From NCBI GenBank assembly GCA_010672965.1, contig JAAHFN010000026.1, forward strand, positions 1 to 64,000: a stretch of DNA of 64,000 nucleotides, in the 5' to 3' direction. The notes under the pieces are model-generated. The model was not told where the DNA came from and searched no databases. It saw nothing but the letters and a program-made list of their open reading frames with translations. Positions 28,386 to 36,646 of this stretch are shown here, one piece after another. Positions within the stretch are counted from its first letter, which is position 1. Every line of letters begins with the position of its first letter. Both the position numbers and the translations under genes were made by a program. Source of the DNA: Oscillatoria sp. SIO1A7 (GTDB lineage Bacteria; Cyanobacteriota; Cyanobacteriia; Cyanobacteriales; Laspinemataceae).

Positions 28386-29057
28386 GGGCGATAGCATTCC
28401 CTAGATAAGGTTATGTATTAAATAAAACTTTTTTTAGTTTAATGCTTTGCCTCAGAAACGTATGCCGCCTACCGATCGCCCTCCGGGCACGCAAGAGCGA
28501 TCGCTTCAAAAAAGAGCCCCTACACCTTATTGCGAGGATCTATCTGGGACCCGCGCATTCCAGGACAATACATTTTTTTTCATAGCGCAGGTTTATCTCG
28601 GGAATGCGATCGCCCTACACCCCCTACACCCCCTACATCATCTTATTGCGAGGGGCATAAATTTCTGGGGCGAAGCATTCCAGCTTATAAGTTTAGTTTA
28701 TAGCAAAGGATATCTAGGGAATGCTATCGCCCCTACACCTTATTGGTCGTGGCCAAAGAACATCAAACCTTGCCGCCGCCGCCCCGAGAACCGAGATTAT
28801 TCTTTAATCGTCATAGCAAAAGGCCGATCGATTTTGGTTTAATACCATTTCTATATGAAGATGCGCCTTTGCCAACGGACTGGGCTAAGCGCCCAACGAC
28901 CGGCTCAGGAGATCCGCAGCGCGCAGGCTACGCCAACGACAAGCGAGCGCCCGAACGGCAGGTTTATTGCAGCTTCATAAAGAATTGGTTTCAGTCTGCC
29001 TATTGCAGTCGAACTGCCAAAATTTCCAACTCCTATGACGATGCGAGACAAGCGACT
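28386..29057. other. Repeat-derived region upstream of the TPR gene
   Basis: It contains several GGAATGCGATCGCCC / GGGGCGAAGCATTCC pieces of family R4 (for example 28383-28403, 28591-28615, 28663-28735) that form inverted pairs, and a CGCAGGCTACGCCAACGACAA repeat. Open frames run through it but consist of repeat sequence, so I do not call genes. Confidence 0.55.
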
Positions 29058-29999
29058 ATGCCAGACAAAAAAATAATGACGAACGATCGCTTTTCTATTC
29101 CCGGGCGAATGGTAGCGGCAGTTGCCTCTACTGTAGCCGTAGCTTCCTGCCTATTTGGCAGCCCTGCTTTTGCCGGCGATCCTTTTAGAGAAATCAATCC
29201 CCATTCTATCGGCGATGTTTCGGAAAATGCTTTTCGGGCTCTCTTCGAGAAAGGAGACTATCAGCGAAGTGCTGGCTATCTCGACGAAGCAGAAAGTAAA
29301 GAGCCAGACGAGCCCTTGGTCTATGCAATGCAGTCGGCTTTTGCCTATCTCGACGAAGATTGGGACGACTTGGATCGCTATGCCAGCCAAACTCGGGAAA
29401 CTGCCGAAGCTCTGATTGGCTCCGACCCTTTGCGGGGCAATCTTTATGCCGCAGTAGGTCATTTCCTAGAAGGAGCTTATATCATTAGTAAAGAAGGCAC
29501 GGTTAGGGGAACTCCAAAAGCCTTGAATAAACTTCAGAAGGTTTTCCGCTATTTGGGGGAGGCGGAAAAAATTGCCGAGACCGACCCAGAACTAAATCTA
29601 ATTAAAGGTTTTATGGATTTGATGCTGGCCGTGAATTTGCCTTTCGCAGATCCGGCGGAGGCGATCGCGCGGTTGCAAAACCATGCTGGACCGGATTATC
29701 TGGCTTATCGAGGTTTGGCAGTGGGCTATCGGGATACGGACCAACACGAAGCGGCCCTCAATGCCGTGAACCAAGCGATGCAATTGACTCCCGATAATCC
29801 AGAGCTATATTATCTTAAGGCTCAAATTCAGGTGGAGAAGGGTAACGATCTTAAAGACCGGGCTTTGCTCCAAGAAGCACAGGCCAATTTTGATGCTGCT
29901 TGGGCCCAAGCTAGTGAGAAATTCCCCGAAGGTCTAATGCGCCAATTGCAAAAAGAGCGCGATCGAAATGCTCGCCGCATTCAGAGCATGAGTCAATAG
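29058..29999 (+). CDS. Exported TPR-containing protein (Sll0314-like)
   Basis: 313 residues from the ATG at 29058; the frame stays open upstream but through repeat sequence. A signal peptide (MVAAVASTVAVASCLFGSPAFA) is cleaved near residue 39. The rest is all-helical with tetratricopeptide-like repeats, clearest in the C-terminal half (AAVGHFLEGAYI, ALNAVNQAMQLTPDNPELYYLKAQ). It resembles a cyanobacterial conserved family of the Synechocystis Sll0314 type whose function is unknown. TPRs suggest a scaffolding role in the periplasm or thylakoid lumen. A STRR block follows the stop codon directly. Confidence 0.8.
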   Translation: MPDKKIMTNDRFSIPGRMVAAVASTVAVASCLFGSPAFAGDPFREINPHSIGDVSENAFRALFEKGDYQRSAGYLDEAESKEPDEPLVYAMQSAFAYLDEDWDDLDRYASQTRETAEALIGSDPLRGNLYAAVGHFLEGAYIISKEGTVRGTPKALNKLQKVFRYLGEAEKIAETDPELNLIKGFMDLMLAVNLPFADPAEAIARLQNHAGPDYLAYRGLAVGYRDTDQHEAALNAVNQAMQLTPDNPELYYLKAQIQVEKGNDLKDRALLQEAQANFDAAWAQASEKFPEGLMRQLQKERDRNARRIQSMSQ

Positions 30000-30000
30000 A

Positions 30001-30168
30001 ATTGGGTTAGGGTGTAGGGTGTGGGGTGTAGGGTGAAGAGAGAGATGGGGAGTGGGGAGAGGGGGGAGAGAAAAAAGAAAATTTATGCTTTGGTTCTTCC
30101 TACAACCACACCCCACACCCCACACCCTACACACACCCTACACCCCACACCCCACACCCTACACCATT
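30001..30168. repeat. Inverted pair of GGTGTAGGGTG-type repeats
   Basis: G-rich units (GGGTGTAGGGTGTGGGGTG, 30008-30032) are followed 75 bp later by their C-rich inverse (CCACACCCCACACCC...CACCCTACACC, 30109-30164). The two arms could form a long imperfect hairpin between two same-strand genes. Confidence 0.75.
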
Positions 30169-30175
30169 TTAAAAA

Positions 30176-30628
30176 ATGCAAGTAGAATTTCGAGAGTTCA
30201 ACCCTTTTGATGTTTGGTTTTGGCTGGAGTTTAGCACTGTTCCCAGCGAGGGCGAGAAACAATATATAGAAGAAGTGTTCTCCTCCTGGTTTCTCCTAGG
30301 TAAGTTAGGAGGATTTAATGCTGAAAATCTCCAAGTGCAGGAAGCAGGAATCGAAATCGGCTATATGGATTACGATCGCTCTATTGCCGATAACAGCATG
30401 ATGGCGCTAATGCATAACATGGGAGATTTTGAATATCTGGGTCAGTGGGCTCGCTGTTGGTTCGACCTCGGTACCAGCGATGCGATGGCTCTAGATATTC
30501 TGATCAATTCTCTCCTGCAACTGAGTAAAGAATACGCTGCTATAGAGCGTTTGATTATTGGCGGTCAAAATTCAGACTGGCCCGTAGAAGAAAGCGACAA
30601 CTATTCTACGTTTATTTATGATAATTAG
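30176..30628 (+). CDS. DUF3531 family protein
   Basis: 150 residues covering the whole family: an N-terminal VEFREFNPFDVWFWLEF, YIEEVFSSWFLLGKLGGFNAENLQV, a MALMHNMGDFEYL segment and WARCWFDLGTSDAMALDILINSL. The family is conserved in cyanobacteria and plastids and has no assigned activity. No signal peptide is visible. The ATG lies directly behind a C-rich repeat block, leaving only some 10 bp for a ribosome binding site, which is not apparent. Confidence 0.92.
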   Translation: MQVEFREFNPFDVWFWLEFSTVPSEGEKQYIEEVFSSWFLLGKLGGFNAENLQVQEAGIEIGYMDYDRSIADNSMMALMHNMGDFEYLGQWARCWFDLGTSDAMALDILINSLLQLSKEYAAIERLIIGGQNSDWPVEESDNYSTFIYDN

Positions 30629-30633
30629 GGCAC

Positions 30634-30740
<107 letters not shown>

Positions 30741-30889
30741 GTGTTGATTCCCTTGGCTTTTTCACGCCCTATGGTGACATATGGGTAACGATCGCGACGA
30801 ATATCCCAAAACCTCCCTTCCCGCAAGACAGTTTAGGACACTCTTGTTCGTAGGGGCATATGGCATTCGCCCTTATATATACTAACGGA

Positions 30890-30975
30890 AGGTGTAGGGG
30901 CGACAGCATTCCCGAGACAACCTTTGCTCTCTTCGCAAAAATTAATGTATTGGAATGCTTCGCCCTCTTATGCTT
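30890..30975. repeat. Inverted repeat family R4 (GTAGGGGCGACAGCATTCCC)
   Basis: GGGGCGACAGCATTCCC (about 30897-30913) pairs imperfectly with GGAATGCTTCGCCC (30952-30966). Copies occur near 16646, 28383-28735 and 59957. Confidence 0.7.
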
Positions 30976-31020
30976 GAAAGAGGTAACGGCTCTAATGGGC
31001 ATTAAATTACAAAAAAAATT

Positions 31021-31449
31021 ATGAGTAAAGGTCGTATTAGGGTTCTAGCCCTCGGACTAATTAGAGATGGCGATCGCCTTTTCCTGTCCCAAGGCTATGA
31101 CGCAGTAAAGCAACAATCTTTTTACCGGGCTCTTGGCGGCGGCGTAGATTTTGGCGAAACCAGCGAACAAGCTCTGCACAGAGAATTCAAGGAAGAACTC
31201 CAAGCCGAGTTAACCAACATTCATTACTTGGGCTGTCTGGAAAGCATTTTTACTTTTAAGGGCAAACAAGGTCACGAAGTGATTCAGCTCTATCAGTGCG
31301 ATTTCGTCGATCGCCAATTCTACAAAGTCGAGCAGCTCTCTTTTGTTGAAGGCAATCGCAAAAAGGCAGCCATGTGGGTTGATATTTCTCGTTTTGAATC
31401 CGGCGAATTGATTCTCGTCCCGGATGGCTTTATGGAATACGTCCGCTGA
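31021..31449 (+). CDS. Nudix hydrolase
   Basis: 142 residues, single Nudix fold. The Nudix box is visible: Gly40, Glu46, Arg54-Glu55 and the metal-binding Glu58-Glu59 (LHREFKEEL). The usual Gly after EEx is Gln61. It should hydrolyse a nucleoside diphosphate linked to another group; the substrate cannot be told. No upstream partner, apparently monocistronic. Confidence 0.9.
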   Translation: MSKGRIRVLALGLIRDGDRLFLSQGYDAVKQQSFYRALGGGVDFGETSEQALHREFKEELQAELTNIHYLGCLESIFTFKGKQGHEVIQLYQCDFVDRQFYKVEQLSFVEGNRKKAAMWVDISRFESGELILVPDGFMEYVR

Positions 31450-31696
31450 ATTACTACGATTCCCGCTCGTAACCGAGCCGATTCGTAGCTCTACAAGCTC
31501 CTACTAGCGCAATTAAAGCGCTAAACATCTAGGCCCAACCGACGGTTAGTTTCTAGTTTGTTACAGTTATTCTGTGAGCTGAAAAGAGCATCTGGCAGGG
31601 GCGATCGCAAGGGATGTATGATATCAGTAACCGCTCTAAAAAATATAATCTAAAATTAATCTAAAATTGTATATTGCCCTTCAGGAGTTAAAGAAA

Positions 31697-33625
31697 ATGA
31701 CCAGCTTCGGCTTTAATATTGCCAATCCATCTATGTTCCAACTAGCACGGGAGGGAAATTTCCGGGCGATCGCCTACTTAATTAACCGCTATCTCGCTCC
31801 CAACGGCATCTATGCGCGCACCGCTCCGGTTCAAGGGGGATGCCTGCCAGTCAGAGTGGAATTTCAATGGCTGCCCAACAACAGAGATCTTTTCGAGCAA
31901 ATGCGCGTAGGACTGACAAGATTTATATGTCACCAAATTTGGCGGCTCAACTCAGAAGCGATCGACGGGGTTAGGATAGTTGGCTTATGGGCCGGAAGCG
32001 GAGAAGCCCAAGTCCTCTGGAACCAAACCGTCCGTATCGTCACCCCAGCCAACCAGGAGCGGCAAACCCAGGTTCGCTCTATGGCTAGCTCTATGGTGCA
32101 ATCTATGGTGCCGCAAGCAGCAGAAATTCTCAATTTTAAAATTCTGCGAGCATTTTTGCTCGGTAGCTCCGCCGTCAGTGCCTTTATCTTAAGCTTCTGG
32201 TGGATATATAGCGACCTAAACCAGCCCCGCAGCACCAGAGTTTCCAACCCAGTAGAACCTATGGCCCCAGCCACAACAAGCTCCCCTCGTCCCCAAAAAG
32301 TACGAGCAGCCCTAGAAACGGTTCCAGTGGTAAAACATCTCGACCTGTACGACCCCACCGACCCCACAGTAACAATGATGTTCGGTGGCGACGTGACTCT
32401 CGGCTATGCTTTTGAAGACTTAATCGGCGACAATCACCAGTGGGCTTTCAACAATATGCCCGAATACCAGCAGGCAGACCTAGCAATGGTGAATCTCGAA
32501 GGCACTCTTACTAATGTCGATACAGAATATCCGGGCAAACAGTTTCATTTCAAAGCCGACCCCGAAGCAGTTGAAGTATTGACTCATGGGGGCGTGGATA
32601 TTGTCAATCTCGCTAATAACCATGCTATGGATTATCAAGCGGAGGGACTGCAAGAAACTCTGGCAACTCTAGATGCCGCTGGCATTCATTATGTTGGTGC
32701 TGGCGAGGACATAGTGGAGGCGCGACGACCAGAAATTATTGAAGTCAAAGGCCAGCAGATTGCCTATTTCGGTTACTACGCTGCGGATTATCATTCTGCA
32801 GATAAAGGGGTTGCCGGTACTAATTATGCTTTGGAAGAGCGAATTGCCGAGGATATCAAAGCTATCCGCGATCGCGTAGATTGGATTATTATTAATTTCC
32901 ACTGGGGCGAAGAACTCAGCAACTATCCACAACAGTGGCAGAGCCAGCTTGCCCACTTCACCATCGACCAAGGGGCGGATGTCATACTCGGGCATCACCC
33001 TCATGTATTGCAAGGTGCAGAAATCTATAAAGGTCGTCCTATCGCCTACTCTTTAGGTAATTTTATTTTCGGCGGTAATTCCCGCAGCGATTACGATACC
33101 GCCGTCTTGAAAGTCTCCGTCCGCGAAAAACAAATGAAAGTTGAATTCTTGCCCGTAGAGGTGCGCAAGTATCAGCCCGTAGTAGTTTCGGGAAACCGGG
33201 GCAAGATGATTTTAGAAAACATCGAGATTCTCTCCAGTATTTTCGAGCAGCCTATGGCCTCCTCCATGATTTTGGATGCAGCAACATCGCAAATTGTTGA
33301 AGACCCAGATAAGTCTGTATTTAATACAGCCTCAGATACAATTCTGACTCCATCGCCCCGAGCCGCTGGCGATACCGAAACTTTTGACAGCACGCCTTTT
33401 ACTACTGATTCTGGCATTACCGACTGGAGCAAATTAACAGATGAAGATAGCGAGCCCGTCTCCCAAGAACCAGAAGAGACAGTAGAAAAGCGCGAAGGTG
33501 TCAACCCTATAGTAGTTGGCGGTGCTGTAGCAGCGGCCACCGTAGCTGCTGCAGCGACCCTGGCCAATCGCCGTCAGAAGATTCAACTCCCGGTTTTACC
33601 GCGCACGTCTTCCGATCGGGGTTAG
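31697..33625 (+). CDS. CapA-type metallophosphatase-fold protein with cyanobacterial N-terminal domain
   Basis: 642 residues from the ATG at 31697 with AGGAG nine bases upstream (a longer frame starts ten codons earlier without a site). Residues 1-125 are a cyanobacteria-specific domain (FRAIAYLINRYLAPNGI, DGVRIVGLW). A membrane segment follows at about 153-175. Residues about 222-520 match PGA_cap/CapA with GGDVTLG, NLEGTLT, NLANNHAMD, FHWGEEL and GHHPHVLQG, the metal-site motifs of this calcineurin-like fold. A Thr/Ser/Glu-rich linker leads to a second hydrophobic segment (about 604-622). CapA homologues take part in poly-gamma-glutamate or capsule synthesis, but no CapB/C is encoded here, so the polymer is unknown. 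Confidence 0.87.
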   Translation: MTSFGFNIANPSMFQLAREGNFRAIAYLINRYLAPNGIYARTAPVQGGCLPVRVEFQWLPNNRDLFEQMRVGLTRFICHQIWRLNSEAIDGVRIVGLWAGSGEAQVLWNQTVRIVTPANQERQTQVRSMASSMVQSMVPQAAEILNFKILRAFLLGSSAVSAFILSFWWIYSDLNQPRSTRVSNPVEPMAPATTSSPRPQKVRAALETVPVVKHLDLYDPTDPTVTMMFGGDVTLGYAFEDLIGDNHQWAFNNMPEYQQADLAMVNLEGTLTNVDTEYPGKQFHFKADPEAVEVLTHGGVDIVNLANNHAMDYQAEGLQETLATLDAAGIHYVGAGEDIVEARRPEIIEVKGQQIAYFGYYAADYHSADKGVAGTNYALEERIAEDIKAIRDRVDWIIINFHWGEELSNYPQQWQSQLAHFTIDQGADVILGHHPHVLQGAEIYKGRPIAYSLGNFIFGGNSRSDYDTAVLKVSVREKQMKVEFLPVEVRKYQPVVVSGNRGKMILENIEILSSIFEQPMASSMILDAATSQIVEDPDKSVFNTASDTILTPSPRAAGDTETFDSTPFTTDSGITDWSKLTDEDSEPVSQEPEETVEKREGVNPIVVGGAVAAATVAAAATLANRRQKIQLPVLPRTSSDRG

Positions 33626-33802
33626 AGGGAGTGTGGGAGGTGTGGGAGGTGTGGGCATTGGGCATTGGGAGTACGCGAACAGGTCAAAGGTGAAGAGTTA
33701 AGAGTCAAGAAAACCAATTATATAACTTGTCCCCCATGTCCCCATGTCCCCATGTCCCCCTTGTCCCCTGCCTATTCCAATGCCCAATGCCCAATGCCCA
33801 AA

Positions 33803-33985
33803 CTATTCATCTTTGTCCAGAGGTGGGATTTTATCGCTCTCGATGATGACAACCTTTCCATCTTGCCAAATACTAATTGATTCGCCCAGTTTGCGATGTC
33901 TCTCGATCGCCTCAGCAATAGCTTTTTTCACGCCAGCATCAATTTTTTGATGTAGTGGAGAAAGGGGGGTATTTTTATGATTCAT
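33803..33985 (-). CDS. Small protein translationally coupled to the zeta-like kinase
   Basis: 60 residues from the ATG at 33985, with GGAAG seven bases upstream (a TTG 12 bases earlier is also open). The start overlaps the end of the kinase gene by 11 bp. The N-terminal half is a charged helix (DAGVKKAIAEAIERHRKLGE); the C-terminal half is a short strand-like stretch (SISIWQDGKVVIIES). It does not look like the epsilon antitoxin. Overlap with a zeta-like kinase makes it the natural antitoxin candidate, though it lies downstream rather than upstream of the toxin. Confidence 0.6.
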   Translation of the reverse strand: MNHKNTPLSPLHQKIDAGVKKAIAEAIERHRKLGESISIWQDGKVVIIESDKIPPLDKDE

Positions 33986-34556
33986 AGATACTTCCAATAA
34001 TTGAATTCCAGATTTCGGTTTTATAAACGATTGGCTTGGCTGCTTCGCTATTATAACTAGCCACTAATTGAGCGTTTAATGCTGAATTATCGTAAACAAT
34101 ACAACTGTCGCTTAATGGCAGATATAACTGGCTGAAATTTTTTCTTCCTCTTTCATAACGGCGGCGGATCGTTTCTTCAGGAATGTTATGTCCTCCACTA
34201 GCTACCCGTTGCTTCACGCGGGCGATCGCCAATTCCGGGCTGCTCAGCCAAAAATAAATCAAATTAACCACATACCCTTTAGTTTTACACCTTTGCAAGA
34301 ATCGGACATAATGCCGAGAGGCGAGGGTTGTTTCAAATGCAAAATCAGCTCCCGCGTTGGATAGTGAATTTAACCTTTCTAGCATCAAACGTCCAGCTTG
34401 AAGGGCAACAGACTCAGGATTAAATGGTGAGAGTCCAGCCGCGATTTTATCGGCATTTATATATTCAAGCAAATTTAAATTGTTCGGCAATAATTGCATT
34501 GCAGTGGTCGTTTTGCCGGAACCGTTACAACCGCCGATTATGTAAACGTCTGGCAC
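33975..34556 (-). CDS. Zeta-toxin-like P-loop kinase
   Basis: 193 residues. Walker A is GCNGSGKT (9-16). YINADKIAAGLSPFNPE and FAFETTLASRHY are the substrate-site segments seen in the zeta-toxin/AAA_33-type kinases, and ETIRRRYERGRKNF carries the arginines expected to bind ATP phosphates. True zeta toxins phosphorylate UDP-N-acetylglucosamine and block wall synthesis; chromosomal homologues in cyanobacteria are not proven toxins. It is coupled to the small gene at 33803-33985. No ribosome binding site of note. Confidence 0.8.
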   Translation of the reverse strand: MPDVYIIGGCNGSGKTTTAMQLLPNNLNLLEYINADKIAAGLSPFNPESVALQAGRLMLERLNSLSNAGADFAFETTLASRHYVRFLQRCKTKGYVVNLIYFWLSSPELAIARVKQRVASGGHNIPEETIRRRYERGRKNFSQLYLPLSDSCIVYDNSALNAQLVASYNSEAAKPIVYKTEIWNSIIGSIYES

Positions 34557-34984
34557 AATCTTGTTATGATTTATTGGTTACTCGTTATTTATAGCAACGA
34601 TCGGATTTTAGGGTCGAGTTCTATTTGATATAACCTGAGCTACAGGCTATGGTAAGGCAAAAGTCACAGCTAGTTCATTAATTAATGAGAAAATTTTTTC
34701 TCCTAGTAGTCCGTCAAGGTAGTTTTGAATAGTTGAGCAATTTTTTCCGTAGGCGTAGCCGCCCCTACGCCCCGGAGGGCGGGCTACGCCTACGGGGCTT
34801 GCCCAATGCCCAATGCCCCATGCTCAATTATTTCTTGACAGACTACTAGATCTATCCGGTCTCTTTGTCCCCTCTTGTCCCTCAATACCACGGACCTCTC
34901 TCAACTCAAAACTCAAAACTCAAAACTCAAAATTTAAAACTAAAATAAGGGTCCCATAGAAAAAAGTGATAAAACTTTACATTT
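34557..34984. other. Intergenic region with repeats
   Basis: It contains the palindrome GTAGGCGTAGCC...GGGCTACGCCTACGG (34751-34797), GCCCAATGCCCAATGCCCC, and a run of CTCAAAACTCAAAACT (34902-34935). An inexact repeat TAGTCCGTCAAG / CTTGACAGACTA (34706-34717, 34835-34846) brackets this block, giving a possible inverted-ended element at about 34706-34850. Confidence 0.5.
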
Positions 34985-35160
34985 GGGTGCTAATATCAAA
35001 CCCTGGAACGGTCAAGGTGTGATGGCCTACTAATAAGGAAGGAGGGCATCTTCTTTTGTAAGAAGGTGTTTAAAGGGCTGTGCAAGCGGGTAATAACTCG
35101 CTGGCCCATTGTGGTTTTAAGCTTGGCGGGAGGCAGGTGTGGCCTGCCGGACTAGCAAGC
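34985..35160 (+). ncRNA. Structured 5' leader upstream of the polysaccharide ABC permease
   Basis: Successive hairpins: GGTC (35011-35014) with GGCC (35034-35037); CATCTTCTT (35047-35055) with AAGAAGGTG (35060-35068); GGGCT (35075-35079) with GGCCC (35103-35107), enclosing AGCGGG/CTCGCT; and GCTTG (35121-35125) with CAAGC (35156-35160), enclosing GGCAGG (35132-35137)/CCTGCC (35143-35148). The last hairpin ends ten bases before the AGGAG of the permease gene. The sequence is not repeat-derived. It could be a riboswitch-like or protein-bound leader. I do not recognise the family. Confidence 0.5.
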
Positions 35161-35181
35161 AAGTGGTGAGAGGAGTGAAAA

Positions 35182-36039
35182 TTGGTTAGAACCATGAAGG
35201 CATCCTTGCGCAAGGGCAACAAGGTTCGCAGGAGGCCACAACTGGACCCCCAGTTGGCCTTTAAACTGAATCTGCTGCAAACCTTGGTGCGACGGGATTT
35301 AGAAGCGCGATATAAAGGCTCGGTTCTCGGGAACTTGTGGCCGTTGCTGACGCAGCTATCCCAACTGCTGATTTATACTTTTGTTTTTTCGATTGTATTA
35401 AAGGTAAAGCTAAATATTGAGGGGTTACCGGAAAATAATTTAACTTTCGGGCTCTGGCTGTTTGCCGGTCTAGTACCTTGGATAGCTTTTACTAATGGCT
35501 TTACCCAGGCGGCAAGCTCTGTGGTGGGACAAACTAATTTAGTAAAAAAAGTGGTATTTCCCCTGGGCTTGTTACCTTTAGTGCCGGTGCTGTCAGCATT
35601 CATAGAGAGTACCCTTGGGCTGATGGCTCTTATTGTTTTATTGGCCATTTCTTCCCAGACGCTACATAGTACCCTATGGCTGCTGCCCCTAGTTTGGATT
35701 ACTCAATTGATGCTGACTGGGGGTTTGGCATATTTGGTGGCAGGGTTTACGGTATTTTTGCGAGACATTCCTCAAACAGTGGGGGTGATTCTCAATCTTT
35801 GGTTCTATCTAACGCCGATTTGCTATCCAGCGGAGAAGATTCCCGAAGCTTTGCGGGCTTTTGTTTTTTGGTTCAATCCCGTCGCAGCGATCGCAGAAAT
35901 GTATAGGGATATTGTCCTTGAGGGAAATATAGCCCATTGGGGACAGTGGGGCGTGGCTTCTGTAGTATCCTTCGTCATATTCTATGCGGGTATATGGTCT
36001 TACCGGCGATTGCGACCGGCTTTTGCCGATGTCCTCTAG
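35182..36039 (+). CDS. ABC-2 type permease for polysaccharide export (Wzm/KpsM-like)
   Basis: 285 residues with six membrane segments. LVRRDLEARYKGSVLGNLWPLL is the conserved amphipathic start of this family, and FLRDIPQTVGVILNLWFYLTPICYP is the typical late region. With its ATPase it exports a completed undecaprenyl-linked glycan across the inner membrane. The TTG at 35182 is chosen as start because AGGAG (35171-35175) is six bases away; the ATG four codons later is too far. It stands behind a structured leader. The ATPase gene follows after 600 bp filled by a nested repeat. Confidence 0.9.
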   Translation: MVRTMKASLRKGNKVRRRPQLDPQLAFKLNLLQTLVRRDLEARYKGSVLGNLWPLLTQLSQLLIYTFVFSIVLKVKLNIEGLPENNLTFGLWLFAGLVPWIAFTNGFTQAASSVVGQTNLVKKVVFPLGLLPLVPVLSAFIESTLGLMALIVLLAISSQTLHSTLWLLPLVWITQLMLTGGLAYLVAGFTVFLRDIPQTVGVILNLWFYLTPICYPAEKIPEALRAFVFWFNPVAAIAEMYRDIVLEGNIAHWGQWGVASVVSFVIFYAGIWSYRRLRPAFADVL

Positions 36040-36384
36040 GGAATGCTTGCTTAATATAGCTTTCAGCAGTCAGCCCTATGCCCTCCTTGGGCAGGCTATG
36101 CCCAAGGAGGGCAGGCTACCGCCTACGCCTAGACTTAGCCTCGGGACATGCTTTCAGCAGTCAGCTTAAAGTGGCAAAGTGGCGATCGCTCCTTATATTG
36201 CCGCAATGCTTTCGCCTCTCTATTCTTGTAACAGTCGCGATCGCGATCGCGGTTGCACTAAGGCATTGAGAACAAATAAGTTTAACACTCAGCTCCTTGT
36301 ACTGACGAGCGAATCTAGGTTTGACTCGAACTTGTGTAAAAGTTATTTATGCGCAATGCCTAAGGAGATAACACAAACAAGATC

Positions 36385-36608
36385 GGGACTTACGCAAATC
36401 GGCAGGTAGGTCTATATATATAGCTTCTGGTGCTTCTTGCGCACCCTACTAGCAAGGCGACGGTTAAAATTGTGGGTTCGATCCGCGACAGCGCACCTAT
36501 CCCCCCAAACCCCCCTTAAAAAGGGGGGCTATTGAGGTAGTTGGCCACAATTTTAACCTGGACGCGCCACTACGAATAGCTACGAATAGCGTCTTTGCGT
36601 AAGTCCTG
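36385..36608. repeat. R1 element interrupted by a second inverted-repeat element
   Basis: The outer ends are GGGACTTACGCAAATC and TTTGCGTAAGTCC, as in R1, but the element is about twice the usual length because of an insert bounded by GGTTAAAATTGTGG (36462-36475) and its exact inverse (36545-36558). Confidence 0.8.
36462..36558. repeat. 97-bp inverted-repeat element nested in R1
   Basis: A 14-bp perfect terminal inverted repeat, GGTTAAAATTGTGG. Inside is the R6 sequence CCCCCCAAACCCCCCTTAAA...GGGGGG followed by CTATTGAGG. Confidence 0.8.
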
Positions 36609-36646
36609 AAGATAAAACAGCCCAACTAAACTTGCAGGTAAGACCA

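Larger units (their letters stand above)
36040..36646. other. Gap between permease and ATPase genes, filled with repeats
   Basis: It contains CCTCCTTGGGCAGG...CCAAGGAGGGCAGG repeats (36079-36115), a GCGATCGCGATCGCGG run and the compound element at 36385-36608. No gene. The AGGT before 36647 is the likely ribosome binding site of the ATPase gene. Confidence 0.6.

Noticed and set aside
28447-28842. 131-residue open frame
   Set aside because: Made of R4 and C-rich repeats; no conserved protein pattern.
28743-29057. N-terminal extension of the TPR protein
   Set aside because: It consists of intergenic repeat sequence, and the signal peptide begins only after 29058.
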